From the NCBI GenBank assembly GCA_020524245.1, contig JAIVLN010000002.1, forward strand, positions 372,001-436,000: a stretch of 64,000 nt of DNA. The letters run 5' to 3'. The stretch comes from Rossellomorea aquimaris. Its GTDB lineage: Bacteria; Bacillota; Bacilli; Bacillales; Fictibacillaceae. Of this stretch, positions 52,613-62,096 are shown in pieces; position 1 is the stretch's first letter, and each line of letters opens with the position of its first letter. Made by a program: the position numbers and the translations under genes. The notes under the pieces are model-generated. The model ran no database searches. It was not told the DNA's origin and saw only the letters and a program-made list of their open reading frames with translations.

Positions 52613-52676
52613 TGAAAAAAGACAGAAGGCTGTCCCTGTTATACTGCGTCATACATTTCAGGTCAGCCCTCCGAAG
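52613..52676 (-). terminator. Terminator of the prenyltransferase-like gene
   Basis: On the minus strand GGCTGACCTG pairs imperfectly with CAGGGACAGCC, and a nested GACAG/CTGTC stem leads into TTTTTT. Confidence 0.6.
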
Positions 52677-52679
52677 ATT

Positions 52680-53612
52680 TTACGATTTTACAGTTTGTGA
52701 TTCCAATCGGTCATACACTTTCAATAGCTTCAAATTCTGTAGCGTCAAGATCCCTTTCCATTGTTCCTTCGCTTTTGGCCAGTCATGCTCATATTGACCC
52801 CATTCCCAGTTCGGATGCCATGAACCGTCTACCTGTTGTTGATCGATGATATAGTCCAGGTTTTCCTCAACGTTCTCCTTCAACTGGTCATAAAATGGAG
52901 ATTGAGGGTCCTCCGCAAGCTGTACCGGCTGCATGCCATACGATTTCCACTGCTCTCTTTTCACATTTACAAGCTCAGGTACGTGTTCCTGGACTTTTTC
53001 GATGATCATTTTCCGTTCTTCTTCCTTCAATTCATCAGCTAATCTCAAATAACAGAAGGTCTCATGCATATCAATCGCATCGAGCTCCTTAAAATGAGTC
53101 AGAGCCCTTTCCTTCAGGTTTTCTCGCATATCCTCAGGCGTTAGTGGATGATATCTCAGGAGATAGCCCGCAAGCTCAGCATTTGGATTCCCCCAGGCCG
53201 CTTCTACCATGACCCGTTCATTTTCATGATCATAATGCCACCAAGGTGCATGAGGAACATCGTTTACCTCTGGTGGGACAGCATGCCAGCGCCCATTCTC
53301 ATCATCGTATGCAGTGAGAAGGTAATTCATCGCTTCCCGTACCATCGGGTGGTCCGCCCCAACCTCTAACTCTTTGAAAATTTGAAACGCATTGGACGTC
53401 GACATCGGCGATGAAATATCCAGCTGAAAATCCGGCTCCATCTTTTTCCCGAATCCTCCATCTTCATTCTGATAGAATTGAAGAGCTCCCATGACGTCTT
53501 CTTTCGTACCATTTTCAAAATGGTACCGGAAAAGGGCTTTCTCCAACTCTCTACCATTATCCATAATCCAGTTCCGAGCATTATTAAAAGATTGATTCGT
53601 TAATAATTTCAT
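52680..53612 (-). CDS. Prenyltransferase/squalene-cyclase-like repeat protein
   Basis: A 310-residue soluble protein with the alpha-alpha-toroid repeat pattern: ALQFYQNEDGGFGKKMEPD near residue 45, NAFQIFKEL, and LDYIIDQQQVDGSWHPNWEWG near the C terminus. Such folds occur in prenyltransferases and terpene cyclases, but no DXDD or metal-binding catalytic motif is seen, so enzymatic activity is uncertain. The start is ATG 53612 after GAGGAGGATTCA; longer in-frame extensions upstream have no ribosome binding site. Confidence 0.7.
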   Translation of the reverse strand: MKLLTNQSFNNARNWIMDNGRELEKALFRYHFENGTKEDVMGALQFYQNEDGGFGKKMEPDFQLDISSPMSTSNAFQIFKELEVGADHPMVREAMNYLLTAYDDENGRWHAVPPEVNDVPHAPWWHYDHENERVMVEAAWGNPNAELAGYLLRYHPLTPEDMRENLKERALTHFKELDAIDMHETFCYLRLADELKEEERKMIIEKVQEHVPELVNVKREQWKSYGMQPVQLAEDPQSPFYDQLKENVEENLDYIIDQQQVDGSWHPNWEWGQYEHDWPKAKEQWKGILTLQNLKLLKVYDRLESQTVKS

Positions 53613-53764
53613 TGAATCCTCCTCGTCCCAATCGAAAATATGTTCTGTGTAATCATTTCGGGAAAAAACAGCGTTCTCCTTCCTTCTTCTGAACGATTTA
53701 TTCATGTTCCAGCAACTGATGTTTAGTGGTAAAATATGGGTATGTTTGAGGGGAGGGCTTAGGG

Positions 53765-53980
53765 ATGATGTTCGATGTAGAGCGCTTAAGGAGCGCAATC
53801 ATTTTCCTCGGAATCTGTGTATTGTTGGGTTCTTGCGCGATTGGGAATTCAAACTCCCAGTATGTGAATGAAGATCATGTGGAATATAATTACGAATTGT
53901 CCGAGATTCATCGTCAGTTAGAAGCATTGAATCGAAATATTGAGGAGTTAACGAAGGCAATCAAGGAACAAGAAAAATAA
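53765..53980 (+). CDS. Small lipoprotein with coiled-coil tail
   Basis: A 71-residue protein: a signal peptide with lipobox LLGSC (Cys at about 24), then a short linker and a predicted coiled coil (SEIHRQLEALNRNIEELTKA). It should be lipid-anchored on the outer face of the membrane. GGGAGGG precedes the ATG by about seven bases. A hairpin, AAACGTAC/GTACGTTT (about 53979-54009), follows. Function unknown. Confidence 0.7.
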   Translation: MMFDVERLRSAIIFLGICVLLGSCAIGNSNSQYVNEDHVEYNYELSEIHRQLEALNRNIEELTKAIKEQEK

Positions 53981-54009
53981 ACGTACAGAATCATTTTTCC
54001 GTACGTTTC

Positions 54010-55194
54010 CTATTTCCTCACCCATGCGTCTGTATCGTAACCTCGCATTTGCCAGTATCCTAAGTGTGGTGAGTCGATCAGCTCAATCCGAACAAGCCAT
54101 TTGACGGCTTTATAGGCGTACATTTTGGGAACGATGAGTCGGACAGGTCCTCCATAATCGGATGGGATGAGTTCTCCATCCATGAGCATCGCCACCATGA
54201 CATCATCCATCCGGGCTTGATCGAGCGTGAGCGCATCGGTATAGACACCGTCGCCGGAATAGAACTTCACGTACTTCGCTTCCTTCTGGATTCCCGCTTT
54301 TTCCAAGAAGGCTTTCAAAGGAATTCCTTCATAAGTCACTTTTCGAACAGACCAACCTGTCACGCAGTGGAAATCGCTGACCTGTACGGTTCGCTTCAGC
54401 TTCACGAACTCTTCCCACTTGAACGTGAGTGGCTTGTCCACTAGACCATCGATTGTAAAAGACCAATTTTCATTTGTGAACTTTGGAATTTCTGTTACTG
54501 TGTAGACGCGGAAGTTCCCTTCATAGCCCCCGCCTTTTGGAGGATTGGATGCCGGCAGTGGCGTTGGTGGCGGGGTCATTCGGTTGCGATCATTAGCAAT
54601 CACACTTTTCAGCGAATTTCCACCGTCATCCAATACCTGTTTCAGCCATTTGAAAAAGGAAGGACCGATGAACACGACGAACGCCGTCCCAGCAACCATT
54701 TGGATGAAACCTCTTCTCGTGAGTGGAATCTTCGGTTTCGTGTCCTCATCCTCTGATTGAACGAGCGGTTTTCTCTGCCTCTGAACCCACCTCAACCGGG
54801 TCACAGAATGATAGAGAATGACCGGAAGTCCGATCCAGGTGAAAAGATCGTGGATGAACAGCGCAGCTTCAGCCGTTCCTTCCGATACGGATCTCTCGAA
54901 TGTCAAAATGAAGCCACTGACCGCCCAGATGACGATGAACGCGACAATCGTAATCAGGTTCACCCTTTTCCCTGTCTGCTTCCGGCTCTTGTAGTGCTTT
55001 TTCAAATAGGGAAGGTATAGGAGAAGGATGACGACAGAGGCGATTCCAACACCGATATGGGCTTGTTTCAACCCAACACGAACCGGTGCAAGGAGCCCAC
55101 GTAACGATGGAAGAAACAATAGAATGCCACTGATCATCAAGATTGTGATGATCCAGCCATTATAGGTGTGCAATGTCTTTAATTTCTTCCACAC
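54010..55194 (-). CDS. Membrane haem-type/molybdopterin oxidoreductase fusion (MsrQ-MsrP-like)
   Basis: A 394-residue fusion. Residues 1-140 hold four hydrophobic helices with His at 9, 46, 115 and 129, possible haem ligands as in YedZ/MsrQ or cytochrome b. A cytosolic linker leads to LTRRGFIQMVAGTAFVVFIG (158-177), which reads as an internal twin-arginine signal. Residues 225-394 form a sulfite-oxidase-type molybdopterin domain with Cys277 in SDFHCVTGW as the Mo ligand. In known bacteria MsrP and MsrQ are separate proteins that repair oxidised methionine outside the membrane. Last gene of an operon with a two-component system and a Met-rich DM13 protein. Confidence 0.78.
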   Translation of the reverse strand: MWKKLKTLHTYNGWIITILMISGILLFLPSLRGLLAPVRVGLKQAHIGVGIASVVILLLYLPYLKKHYKSRKQTGKRVNLITIVAFIVIWAVSGFILTFERSVSEGTAEAALFIHDLFTWIGLPVILYHSVTRLRWVQRQRKPLVQSEDEDTKPKIPLTRRGFIQMVAGTAFVVFIGPSFFKWLKQVLDDGGNSLKSVIANDRNRMTPPPTPLPASNPPKGGGYEGNFRVYTVTEIPKFTNENWSFTIDGLVDKPLTFKWEEFVKLKRTVQVSDFHCVTGWSVRKVTYEGIPLKAFLEKAGIQKEAKYVKFYSGDGVYTDALTLDQARMDDVMVAMLMDGELIPSDYGGPVRLIVPKMYAYKAVKWLVRIELIDSPHLGYWQMRGYDTDAWVRK

Positions 55195-55206
55195 ATTCGT
55201 CCACCT

Positions 55207-56256
55207 CTATTCTTGTTTTCGTTGATAAATTGGAAGAGTGAACCAGAAGGTGCTCCCTTTCCCAACATCACTCTCAACACCGATTTCTCCGCCATGCAAG
55301 TGGACGATTGATTTTGCAATCGAGAGTCCTAACCCTGCACCTCCATACGAGGGATTCCGTGACTTTTCCACCCGATAAAAGCGATCAAAAATATGTGCTT
55401 GGTCCTCTTGAGCAATTCCACTTCCTTCGTCCATTATGGAAACGGTTATAAAGGAATCGTTTATACACTTGGTTTGGATCACAATTTTACTGTTTTCAGG
55501 TGAAAAACGCAGGGCATTTTGAAGAATATTGACAAATACTCGTTTGATTTTTTCAGGCATGACCGATACGGCCGGCAGTCTTTCGGATAATTCAACTTCC
55601 ACTTCGATGTGATGTTCCTCGAATTGAATCGCGAGGTGTTGGAGTGTCTCTATGATCAACCGATCGACGTGATAAGGGTAAGGTTCGAACCGCTCTAGAC
55701 CTGAATCAAGTTCGGACAACTGGAACAGATCATTGATCAAATAGCTGACCCGATTCGTTTCCAATTTTATCGTCTCTAAATATCGTTCGTATGTTTCAGG
55801 CTCTCTAACAACTCCATCTTGCAGGGCTTCCACAAAGGACTGAATCGAGGCAAGAGGTGTTCTCAAGTCATGGGAGATGTTTGCAACAAGATCTCTCCGG
55901 GATGCCTCGGATTGCTTCAATTTTGTAAAACTTTCCTCAAGCTGCTCATTCATGGAGTTGATATTTGCTGCCAGCTGCTGAAATTCATAAGGGCCCGTTT
56001 CAGGAACCTTCCCTGTGAAATCCCCTTTCGCGATTTCCTTCGTCTTTGTCGTGATTTTATGCAATGCTTTTTCAATAGGACGAGTAAGTATGGTATGAGC
56101 AAGGAGAGATATGACACCAGCAACTGCTGTTACCGTCATTAAGATGAAGATCGCTTCATTTGCGATGAACATCCGCATATAACTAATCATTAAAAATAGG
56201 AAGATGATTCCGATACTGATACTACTGACAAGGAGTAATTGTGTCCGAAGCTTCAT
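55207..56256 (-). CDS. Sensor histidine kinase
   Basis: A 349-residue membrane kinase: two N-terminal helices (about 5-28 and 35-58) with almost no extracytoplasmic loop, a HAMP domain, the phospho-acceptor His129 in ISHDLRTPL, and the ATPase boxes NILQNALRFS, DEGSGIAQED and GGAGLGLSIAKS. The short loop suggests it senses through the membrane or a partner protein. It overlaps the response regulator gene by four bases (ATGA). Confidence 0.92.
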   Translation of the reverse strand: MKLRTQLLLVSSISIGIIFLFLMISYMRMFIANEAIFILMTVTAVAGVISLLAHTILTRPIEKALHKITTKTKEIAKGDFTGKVPETGPYEFQQLAANINSMNEQLEESFTKLKQSEASRRDLVANISHDLRTPLASIQSFVEALQDGVVREPETYERYLETIKLETNRVSYLINDLFQLSELDSGLERFEPYPYHVDRLIIETLQHLAIQFEEHHIEVEVELSERLPAVSVMPEKIKRVFVNILQNALRFSPENSKIVIQTKCINDSFITVSIMDEGSGIAQEDQAHIFDRFYRVEKSRNPSYGGAGLGLSIAKSIVHLHGGEIGVESDVGKGSTFWFTLPIYQRKQE

Positions 56257-56957
56257 TGCTTCTCAATTCCTTCAAATTTATATCCAATTCCCCAGACCGT
56301 TTTGATATATTTCGGATCGGATGGGTTTTGCTCAATTTTTTCCCTTATTCTTCGGATATGGACCGTTACAGTCGTCGTATCCCCATAAAAATCTAAGTCC
56401 CAAATCTTGTTCAACAGCTGTGTCCTTGAAAACGCCTGGTGCGGATGACTTGCGAGCAGCCAGAGCATATCAAATTCTTTCACAGTAAGGTTGATTTCTT
56501 GATTGCCCACATATACAAGACGTTTCGTCGGATCAATTTCTAATCCTTCATAGTTCAGAATTTCACTATTATTGGTGCGCTGTCTGCTCTCTCCAATTTT
56601 CATCCGGTGGAAAATCGATTTAATTCTTAGCACGAGCTCTTTCGGGCTGAAAGGTTTTGTCATATAATCATCGGCACCAATCGTCAAACCGAGAATTCGA
56701 TCCATCTCTTCCCCTCTTGCCGTCAGCATAATGAGCGGGACATCATCTTGCATACGAATCTCTTCACAAACTTTCCATCCATCCTTTTTTGGCATCATCA
56801 AGTCGAGGACGATGAGGTCTGGTTGTTCCTGCCTCCACTGTTCTAAAGCATCGACGCCGTTCTCTGCAGTTACAACTGTATATCCGTCTCGTTCCAAATA
56901 GCGTCTTGAAACGTCGAGAATATTTTTTTCATCGTCTACGACCAGAATCTTTGCCAT
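56253..56957 (-). CDS. OmpR/PhoB-family response regulator
   Basis: A 234-residue regulator with a receiver domain (phosphorylated Asp52 in IVLDLMMP; acidic pair at 8-9) and a C-terminal winged helix (LTVKEFDMLWLLASHPHQ and TVTVHIRRIREKIE). It is the partner of the overlapping histidine kinase and is 28 bases after the DM13 gene. Probable targets are its own operon; direct repeats upstream of the DM13 gene fit OmpR-type binding. Confidence 0.93.
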   Translation of the reverse strand: MAKILVVDDEKNILDVSRRYLERDGYTVVTAENGVDALEQWRQEQPDLIVLDLMMPKKDGWKVCEEIRMQDDVPLIMLTARGEEMDRILGLTIGADDYMTKPFSPKELVLRIKSIFHRMKIGESRQRTNNSEILNYEGLEIDPTKRLVYVGNQEINLTVKEFDMLWLLASHPHQAFSRTQLLNKIWDLDFYGDTTTVTVHIRRIREKIEQNPSDPKYIKTVWGIGYKFEGIEKQ

Positions 56958-56985
56958 GAATGTACTCCTTTTATCACTATGATTG

Positions 56986-57534
56986 TTATTGGCTTGTCAG
57001 ATTTGCATATCCGAAGTCCTCATCGAATGCTTTACACCAGATGACCACCTTGTTGTACTGAGCGAGGTCCGTTCCATCTGGAATCATATAGTTTTGACTT
57101 CCCTTATTTCCTTTCAACTTTCCAAGCTCGATTCCCTCTTTTGTTTCTTGGCCTTCCACCGTTAAGTAAACATATAAATCCGGTCCATTGGTCACTTCAA
57201 ATTCTTCAAAGCGTACGTATAATCCATCTTCACCCTCAATGGTCTTCACCTTACCACTTGCTTTATGCTTTTCATCCGCATCTTCAAACGAACCGGTATA
57301 CATCATCATCATTTCTTCGTTCATATTTTCGTCTTCATCCATCTCGCTTGATGACATATCGTCCATTTCACCTTTTTCCTCTTCACCATCCATCATGTTT
57401 TCTTCGTTCATGGATTCCTCACCAGACATTGGTGCATCCTCATTAACTTCCTTGTCCAAAAATAGCGGAGAAACAAGCCACCAACCAATTGCTAAAATGC
57501 CAATCAAAACAATTCCTGCAACTATCTTTTTCAA
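56986..57534 (-). CDS. Membrane-anchored Met-rich DM13-domain protein
   Basis: A 182-residue protein with an N-terminal anchor helix (IVAGIVLIGILAIGWWLV), an acidic methionine-rich linker (about 12 Met within 45 residues, including EEMMMM), and a C-terminal DM13 domain (YTGSFEDADEKHKASGKV to the end) with PDLYVYLT and VIWCKAF. DM13 is proposed to take part in redox or electron transfer, with a conserved Cys, here in IWCKAF. It is the first gene of an operon with a two-component system and an MsrQP-like fusion. The Met-rich linker may be an oxidant-sensitive or sacrificial segment; that is inference. Confidence 0.8.
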   Translation of the reverse strand: MKKIVAGIVLIGILAIGWWLVSPLFLDKEVNEDAPMSGEESMNEENMMDGEEEKGEMDDMSSSEMDEDENMNEEMMMMYTGSFEDADEKHKASGKVKTIEGEDGLYVRFEEFEVTNGPDLYVYLTVEGQETKEGIELGKLKGNKGSQNYMIPDGTDLAQYNKVVIWCKAFDEDFGYANLTSQ

Positions 57535-57578
57535 TATGAATCACCTCTTCATCAGTGTTTGTTTTAGTTTAAATAAGG

Positions 57579-57616
57579 AACCTTAGTAAACCCTAACGAA
57601 AATCTTAAGAAACCAT
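57579..57616 (-). promoter_or_regulatory. Direct repeats upstream of the DM13 operon
   Basis: On the minus strand TTAAG, TTAGG and TAAGG recur at about 11-12 base spacing. OmpR-type regulators bind such tandem sites on one helical face, so this may be the operator for the operon's own response regulator. Confidence 0.4.
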
Positions 57617-58260
57617 TAAATCTTCGAATCAGCAGGGTATTTATAAATAAGGTGATCGATTTTCTTTTTAAGCCGTTCAATATATTTGTAAAAGAACCCT
57701 ATGATGGGTCCAACAAGCAGTACGACGATAAAGGTACCGATTCCGACGGGGCCACCTGCAATCAATGCCAGGATCAGGATGAAAGTTCCTGCTAGAGTCT
57801 TTGCAATGGCAAGTCTGAAACCAAATCGTTTGTGTAACGCAATCATCAAACCATCGACCGGAATCAATGCCATATTGGAATGTAGATAGATGGAGATTCC
57901 GAGTCCGAGCAGGATGAGCCCGCTTAACAGGACAGTCGTCATCATTGGTAACGTCGCTGGTTCCCAAACTTGCCAGAGCGTAAACAGCCAGAAATCAATT
58001 CCGATCCCTGTAATCAGGGCAGTGACAATGCTGAAATAGGAGGGTTTATCTTTTTGCACGAATGCATTGATAAAAACAAGGATAATACCGCCGATGAACT
58101 CCCAGCTCCCGACGGTCAAGCCGAAGTGATCCGTCAATCCGACATTGAGTGCATCAAGTGGAGAGGCTCCGAGACCCGAGACGATTGTAGCACTTATTCC
58201 TAGTGTCATGATGAATAGTCCGACCAAGTAGAAGCTGATGTTTTCAAGGGTTTTTTTCAC
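57616..58260 (-). CDS. YczE/YitT-type membrane protein
   Basis: A 214-residue membrane protein with about five hydrophobic segments. It opens with YLVGLFIMTLGISATIVSGLG and has ASPLDALNVGL and ALIPVDGLMIALHKRFG, both characteristic of the YczE/YyaS group. YczE affects antibiotic production in some Bacillus, but no biochemical role is established. The start is GTG after GAAGGAGGGAGATCT. Confidence 0.8.
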   Translation of the reverse strand: MKKTLENISFYLVGLFIMTLGISATIVSGLGASPLDALNVGLTDHFGLTVGSWEFIGGIILVFINAFVQKDKPSYFSIVTALITGIGIDFWLFTLWQVWEPATLPMMTTVLLSGLILLGLGISIYLHSNMALIPVDGLMIALHKRFGFRLAIAKTLAGTFILILALIAGGPVGIGTFIVVLLVGPIIGFFYKYIERLKKKIDHLIYKYPADSKI

Positions 58261-58590
58261 AGATCTCCCTCCTTCACACAGATGCTTTTTTCTAGTTTCA
58301 TTTTAACTCATTAGTTTCTGTAGACGCGAAAATAACGAATTAATTGGCGTTTGGGAAGAAATAATTTTATTTTGGGTAGAATTTTTTGAAGTTTGGTAAG
58401 AATTAATCGAAGTTTGGTAAGAATTAATCGGTGTTTGGGAAGAAATACAGCTTATCTCATATATGTAAAAAAATAAAGACCGGCCCAAGGGAGCACTCCT
58501 ACACACACAACAAAAGGAAAATTCAATGAAATTAATGAGCAAATGTTGTATGTTCGGAGCCTCGCTTATGCGGAGCCAGCCTTTAATACA
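58261..58590. other. Intergenic stretch containing array E
   Basis: 330 bases without a supported gene. A minus-strand frame of 79 residues is open through the repeats but lacks a ribosome binding site and reads as heptads. The 3' part (58553-58580) has a GC-rich partial inverted repeat that may terminate nadA. Confidence 0.5.
58350..58450. repeat. 21-bp phased repeat array E (5 units)
   Basis: TTTGGGAAGAAAT or TTTGGTAAGAATT cores start at 58350, 58371, 58392, 58413 and 58434, exactly 21 bases apart. Two adjacent units are nearly identical. The core resembles the TTTTGGCAAG variant of array A. Confidence 0.8.
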
Positions 58591-59697
58591 TTATATGGAT
58601 TTTCCCAGCATTCGTTCGAGTGCAACTTTCGCAAAATGAGCCGTTTCCGCATCCACCTTGATCTGATTGATTACATTCCCCTCCATAATTGATTCCAATG
58701 CCCATAGAAGATGAGGCAAATCAATCCGGTTCATGGTCAAACACGGGCACATATTCGGGTTCAACGAAACGATCTTCTTATCGGGATGAGCCTGAATCAG
58801 ACGGTTGACCAAGTTCATTTCGGTCCCGATCGCCCAAGAAGAACCTGCTGGTGCATTTTCAATCGTATCGATGATTTTTTTCGTCGAGCCGTTCTCATCG
58901 GATGCTTGAACGACTTCAAACGTGCATTCCGGATGCACAAGGACATTCACTCCCGGCATTTCTTCCCGCACATTTGCGATGTTTTCAAGCGTAAACTTCT
59001 CATGCACGGAACAATGACCTTTCCAGAGGATAATCCGCACTTCCTCCCACAGCCCGTCATACTCAAGCTCATTCACAATCGGATCCCAAACCGCCATCTG
59101 TTCCAAAGGAATGCCTAATTCATAAGCGGTATTCCTTCCTAGGTGCTGATCCGGTAAAAACAGGATGCGCTCTTTCTGTTGAAGCGCCCACTCCACCATT
59201 GCTTTAGCATTGGACGAAGTGACGGTCGCTCCCCCGTTTTTCCCGACAAAACTTTTGATGCTCGCAGTCGAGTTGACATATGTGAGTGGAAGGATGGTAT
59301 CGCCGAATGCGTCTTGCAAGATTTCCCATGCTTTTTCCGTCTGGTAAATATCCGCCATATCAGCCATGGAACATCCGGCTCGCATGTCAGGCAGGACCAC
59401 GATCTGCTCTTCACTGGACAAAATGTCAGCCGTTTCGGCCATGAAATGGACCCCGCAAAACACAATATACTTTGCTTGTGCATTTTCAGCCGAAAGCTGT
59501 GCCAGTTTCAATGAATCCCCTGTATCATCAGCAAACTGGATGACTTCATCTTTTTGATAATGATGTCCTGGCAAGTAAAGTTCCTCGCCGAGTTTTTCTT
59601 TAATAGACCGTATCCGAACAACCATTTCCTGTTCGGTCAAGTTCCGATACCGATCCGGGAGTCCGTTCGTCTGTTTCAAAATATCGAGTACACCCAT
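58591..59697 (-). CDS. nadA: Quinolinate synthase
   Basis: A 368-residue 4Fe-4S enzyme that condenses iminoaspartate with dihydroxyacetone phosphate to quinolinate. The three cluster-type cysteines are seen in [19 protein letters not shown] and MCPCLTMNR. The start is ATG 59697, nine bases after GGAGG. It is the last gene of nadBCA, one base after nadC. Length and motifs fit the Bacillus form. Confidence 0.95.
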   Translation of the reverse strand: MGVLDILKQTNGLPDRYRNLTEQEMVVRIRSIKEKLGEELYLPGHHYQKDEVIQFADDTGDSLKLAQLSAENAQAKYIVFCGVHFMAETADILSSEEQIVVLPDMRAGCSMADMADIYQTEKAWEILQDAFGDTILPLTYVNSTASIKSFVGKNGGATVTSSNAKAMVEWALQQKERILFLPDQHLGRNTAYELGIPLEQMAVWDPIVNELEYDGLWEEVRIILWKGHCSVHEKFTLENIANVREEMPGVNVLVHPECTFEVVQASDENGSTKKIIDTIENAPAGSSWAIGTEMNLVNRLIQAHPDKKIVSLNPNMCPCLTMNRIDLPHLLWALESIMEGNVINQIKVDAETAHFAKVALERMLGKSI

Positions 59698-59698
59698 G

Positions 59699-60535
59699 TT
59701 ATTGAACCTCCATTTCAAGACTGATATCCAAGCCTTTGACAGAATGCGTCAACGCACCTAAAGAGATGAAGTCGACTCCGCATCCTTTATAAGACGCCAG
59801 GTTATGAAGTGTAATGCCACCAGACGCTTCTGTAACGATATGCTCCGGGACGAGGGTGGCCAGTTCCTTCACTTCATCTGGTGTCCGGTTGTCGAACATG
59901 ATAATGTCCGCTCCAGCTTCCACCGCAGCTTTTACCTGATCTACAGATTCCGTTTCCACCTCGATCTTCGTCATCGGTCCTAACGCTTTCCGAACATGAC
60001 GGACCGCCTCACCAATACTTCCATACATGGCAATATGGTTATCCTTAATCATCACACCACCATCGAGCGTCATTCGATGATTTGCTCCACCGCCACATCG
60101 AACAGCGTATTTTTCAAACATACGCAGTCCTGGTGTCGTTTTCCGAGTGTCACACACTTGTGTTGAATCCCCTTCCAACAACTTCTTCGCTTCATTCGTC
60201 TGGGTCGCGATTCCACTCATTCTCTGGATCAGATTTAAAATGACTCGCTCACCTTCTAAAATGGAAGCGACAGGCCCCGTAATGACTGCAATTGTGTCAC
60301 CTGCTTCCAGCCACTCCCCATCTCGGGCGACCAGTTCAACATGGATGTCCTCTGACACGAGCTTGAATCCCTCAACAATCACCATTTCACCCGAAAACAC
60401 ACCGGGCTCTTTGACAAACAGTTTCCCGCTCGCCATCTGTCCTTTTCGAAACAGAAGCTGGCTGGTCAGATCAGCTGATGCGATATCTTCAATGAAGAAT
60501 CGTTCAAGGTCTTGCCGTACTTTCAACCGGTTCAT
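59699..60535 (-). CDS. nadC: Nicotinate-nucleotide pyrophosphorylase (carboxylating)
   Basis: A 278-residue enzyme converting quinolinate and PRPP to nicotinate mononucleotide, CO2 and PPi. Motifs: [11 protein letters not shown] near the N terminus, [34 protein letters not shown] (in short blocks), and [12 protein letters not shown]. The start overlaps the end of nadB by 32 bases, with GAGGAGG inside nadB. Confidence 0.96.
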   Translation of the reverse strand: MNRLKVRQDLERFFIEDIASADLTSQLLFRKGQMASGKLFVKEPGVFSGEMVIVEGFKLVSEDIHVELVARDGEWLEAGDTIAVITGPVASILEGERVILNLIQRMSGIATQTNEAKKLLEGDSTQVCDTRKTTPGLRMFEKYAVRCGGGANHRMTLDGGVMIKDNHIAMYGSIGEAVRHVRKALGPMTKIEVETESVDQVKAAVEAGADIIMFDNRTPDEVKELATLVPEHIVTEASGGITLHNLASYKGCGVDFISLGALTHSVKGLDISLEMEVQ

Positions 60536-62057
60536 AGGCTCTTTTCCTCCTCTTTATGCGCTTTTGACGCCAATACTCTTTTTCTATTGGATGGTCCGTC
60601 CGGTAATGACTGCCTCTGCTTTCCGTCCGTTCCAGTGCTGAACGAGCAACGAGTGCACCAACCAGAACATGCTGATACATCTGTATATCTTGTAAATTAG
60701 GAAACTCTTGGTACACTGTGTTAGTGAGATGTCCCTCAAACCATCGAACCGCTTTCTCAAGCCCGATCCGATTACGCTCGATTCCGATATGATCGTTGAA
60801 TACCGCCTGAATGCTACTGAATTCAGGACTCTGAACGAGCACCGGCAAATCTGACCATTGAACTGTCCTCTCAACTGGAACTGAACACATGTTGGAAAGG
60901 ATGCTATTCGCCACTTCACAAGCGAAAACAACCCCTTCCAACAGAGAGTTGCTCGCAAGACGGTTCGCACCATGTACGCCTGTGTTCGCCACTTCTCCTA
61001 CAGCGTATAGGTTCGGAACCGTTGTAGCACCTTGTCGATCGACATCAATCCCTCCCATTGTAAAATGAGCACCGGGTGACACTGGGATGAACCCTTCTTG
61101 AAGATCAATGTTGCCCTTTCTACATAAGCGTGTAACTGTCGGGAACTTCTTTTCAAAATCGGTAATTCCTCGAATGTCGAGGAACGTTTCCTTACCACTC
61201 TGTCGTGCGCGATACAACACGCGGGAGACCACATCCCTTGGTGCAAGGTCTTCAAGAGGATGCTCCCCTTCCATCAGTGATCGGCCATCTTGATCGACGA
61301 GTTTAGCTCCTTGGCCTCTTACCGCTTCGGTCACCAATCCTGAACTCTTCCCTTCTGTAACCAATAAGGTCGGGTGGAATTGGATGAATTCCAAGTCGGA
61401 TATTTCCGCTCCGGCTTCATAGGCTAGCGCGATTCCATCACCTGTAATCGTTTCTGCATTGGAGTTGAATGGGTACAAACCTGACAATCCGCCTGTCGCA
61501 AGGATGACCGTTGAGGCATAAGTCGCAGTCCATTCCCCATTCTGATCGATACTCCATGCACCGACGCAACGGCCTCTACTCATCATGAGTCGGACTACAG
61601 TTTGCCCCTCTTGAACCAGTCCATGAGACAGCACTCTTCTTTTAACTGTATCGATTAAGTGTTTACCAGTCGCATCCCCGCATATATGTAGAATACGAGC
61701 TCTGTTGTGAGCACCTTCTTGACCATATTGGTAGGTTCCATCGTCGTTTCGATCAAATCGGACGCCCAATTCAACCAGTCGATGAATCGCATCTGGACCG
61801 CCTTCAACCAGCTGTTGAGTCGCTTCAGGTTCATTGTGGTAACACCCGGCCTGAAGCGTATCCAGGAAATGATCATACCAACTGTCTTCGCTTTGTATTG
61901 CAGCAGCAATCCCACCTTGAGCCAAGTAGGAATTACTGTCTTCCAATCTATTCTTTGTGAAAATTATCACATTCTTGTGCACAGAAAGAAGCTCCGCTGT
62001 CATAATGCCAGCTAGGCCACTTCCAATTACAAGGACATCCGTCTTTTGTGTTTTCAT
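60504..62057 (-). CDS. nadB: L-aspartate oxidase
   Basis: A 517-residue FAD enzyme that oxidises L-aspartate to iminoaspartate, the first step of de novo NAD synthesis. It has the FAD fold VLVIGSGLAGIMTAELL, SYLAQGGIAAA, the active-site block LEFIQFHPT, and GVHGANRLASNSLLE. AGGAGGTCCAC precedes ATG. First gene of nadBCA; the promoter region shared with nifS contains a NiaR-type palindrome, implying repression when niacin is available. Confidence 0.95.
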   Translation of the reverse strand: MKTQKTDVLVIGSGLAGIMTAELLSVHKNVIIFTKNRLEDSNSYLAQGGIAAAIQSEDSWYDHFLDTLQAGCYHNEPEATQQLVEGGPDAIHRLVELGVRFDRNDDGTYQYGQEGAHNRARILHICGDATGKHLIDTVKRRVLSHGLVQEGQTVVRLMMSRGRCVGAWSIDQNGEWTATYASTVILATGGLSGLYPFNSNAETITGDGIALAYEAGAEISDLEFIQFHPTLLVTEGKSSGLVTEAVRGQGAKLVDQDGRSLMEGEHPLEDLAPRDVVSRVLYRARQSGKETFLDIRGITDFEKKFPTVTRLCRKGNIDLQEGFIPVSPGAHFTMGGIDVDRQGATTVPNLYAVGEVANTGVHGANRLASNSLLEGVVFACEVANSILSNMCSVPVERTVQWSDLPVLVQSPEFSSIQAVFNDHIGIERNRIGLEKAVRWFEGHLTNTVYQEFPNLQDIQMYQHVLVGALVARSALERTESRGSHYRTDHPIEKEYWRQKRIKRRKRAYEPVESTARP

Positions 62058-62096
62058 GTGGACCTCCTAGCTAACTCGTAAACTGATATTTTACAT

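Noticed and set aside
58303-58542. Minus-strand frame over array E
   Set aside because: Periodic low-complexity translation (SSQTPIN-type heptads) without a ribosome binding site.
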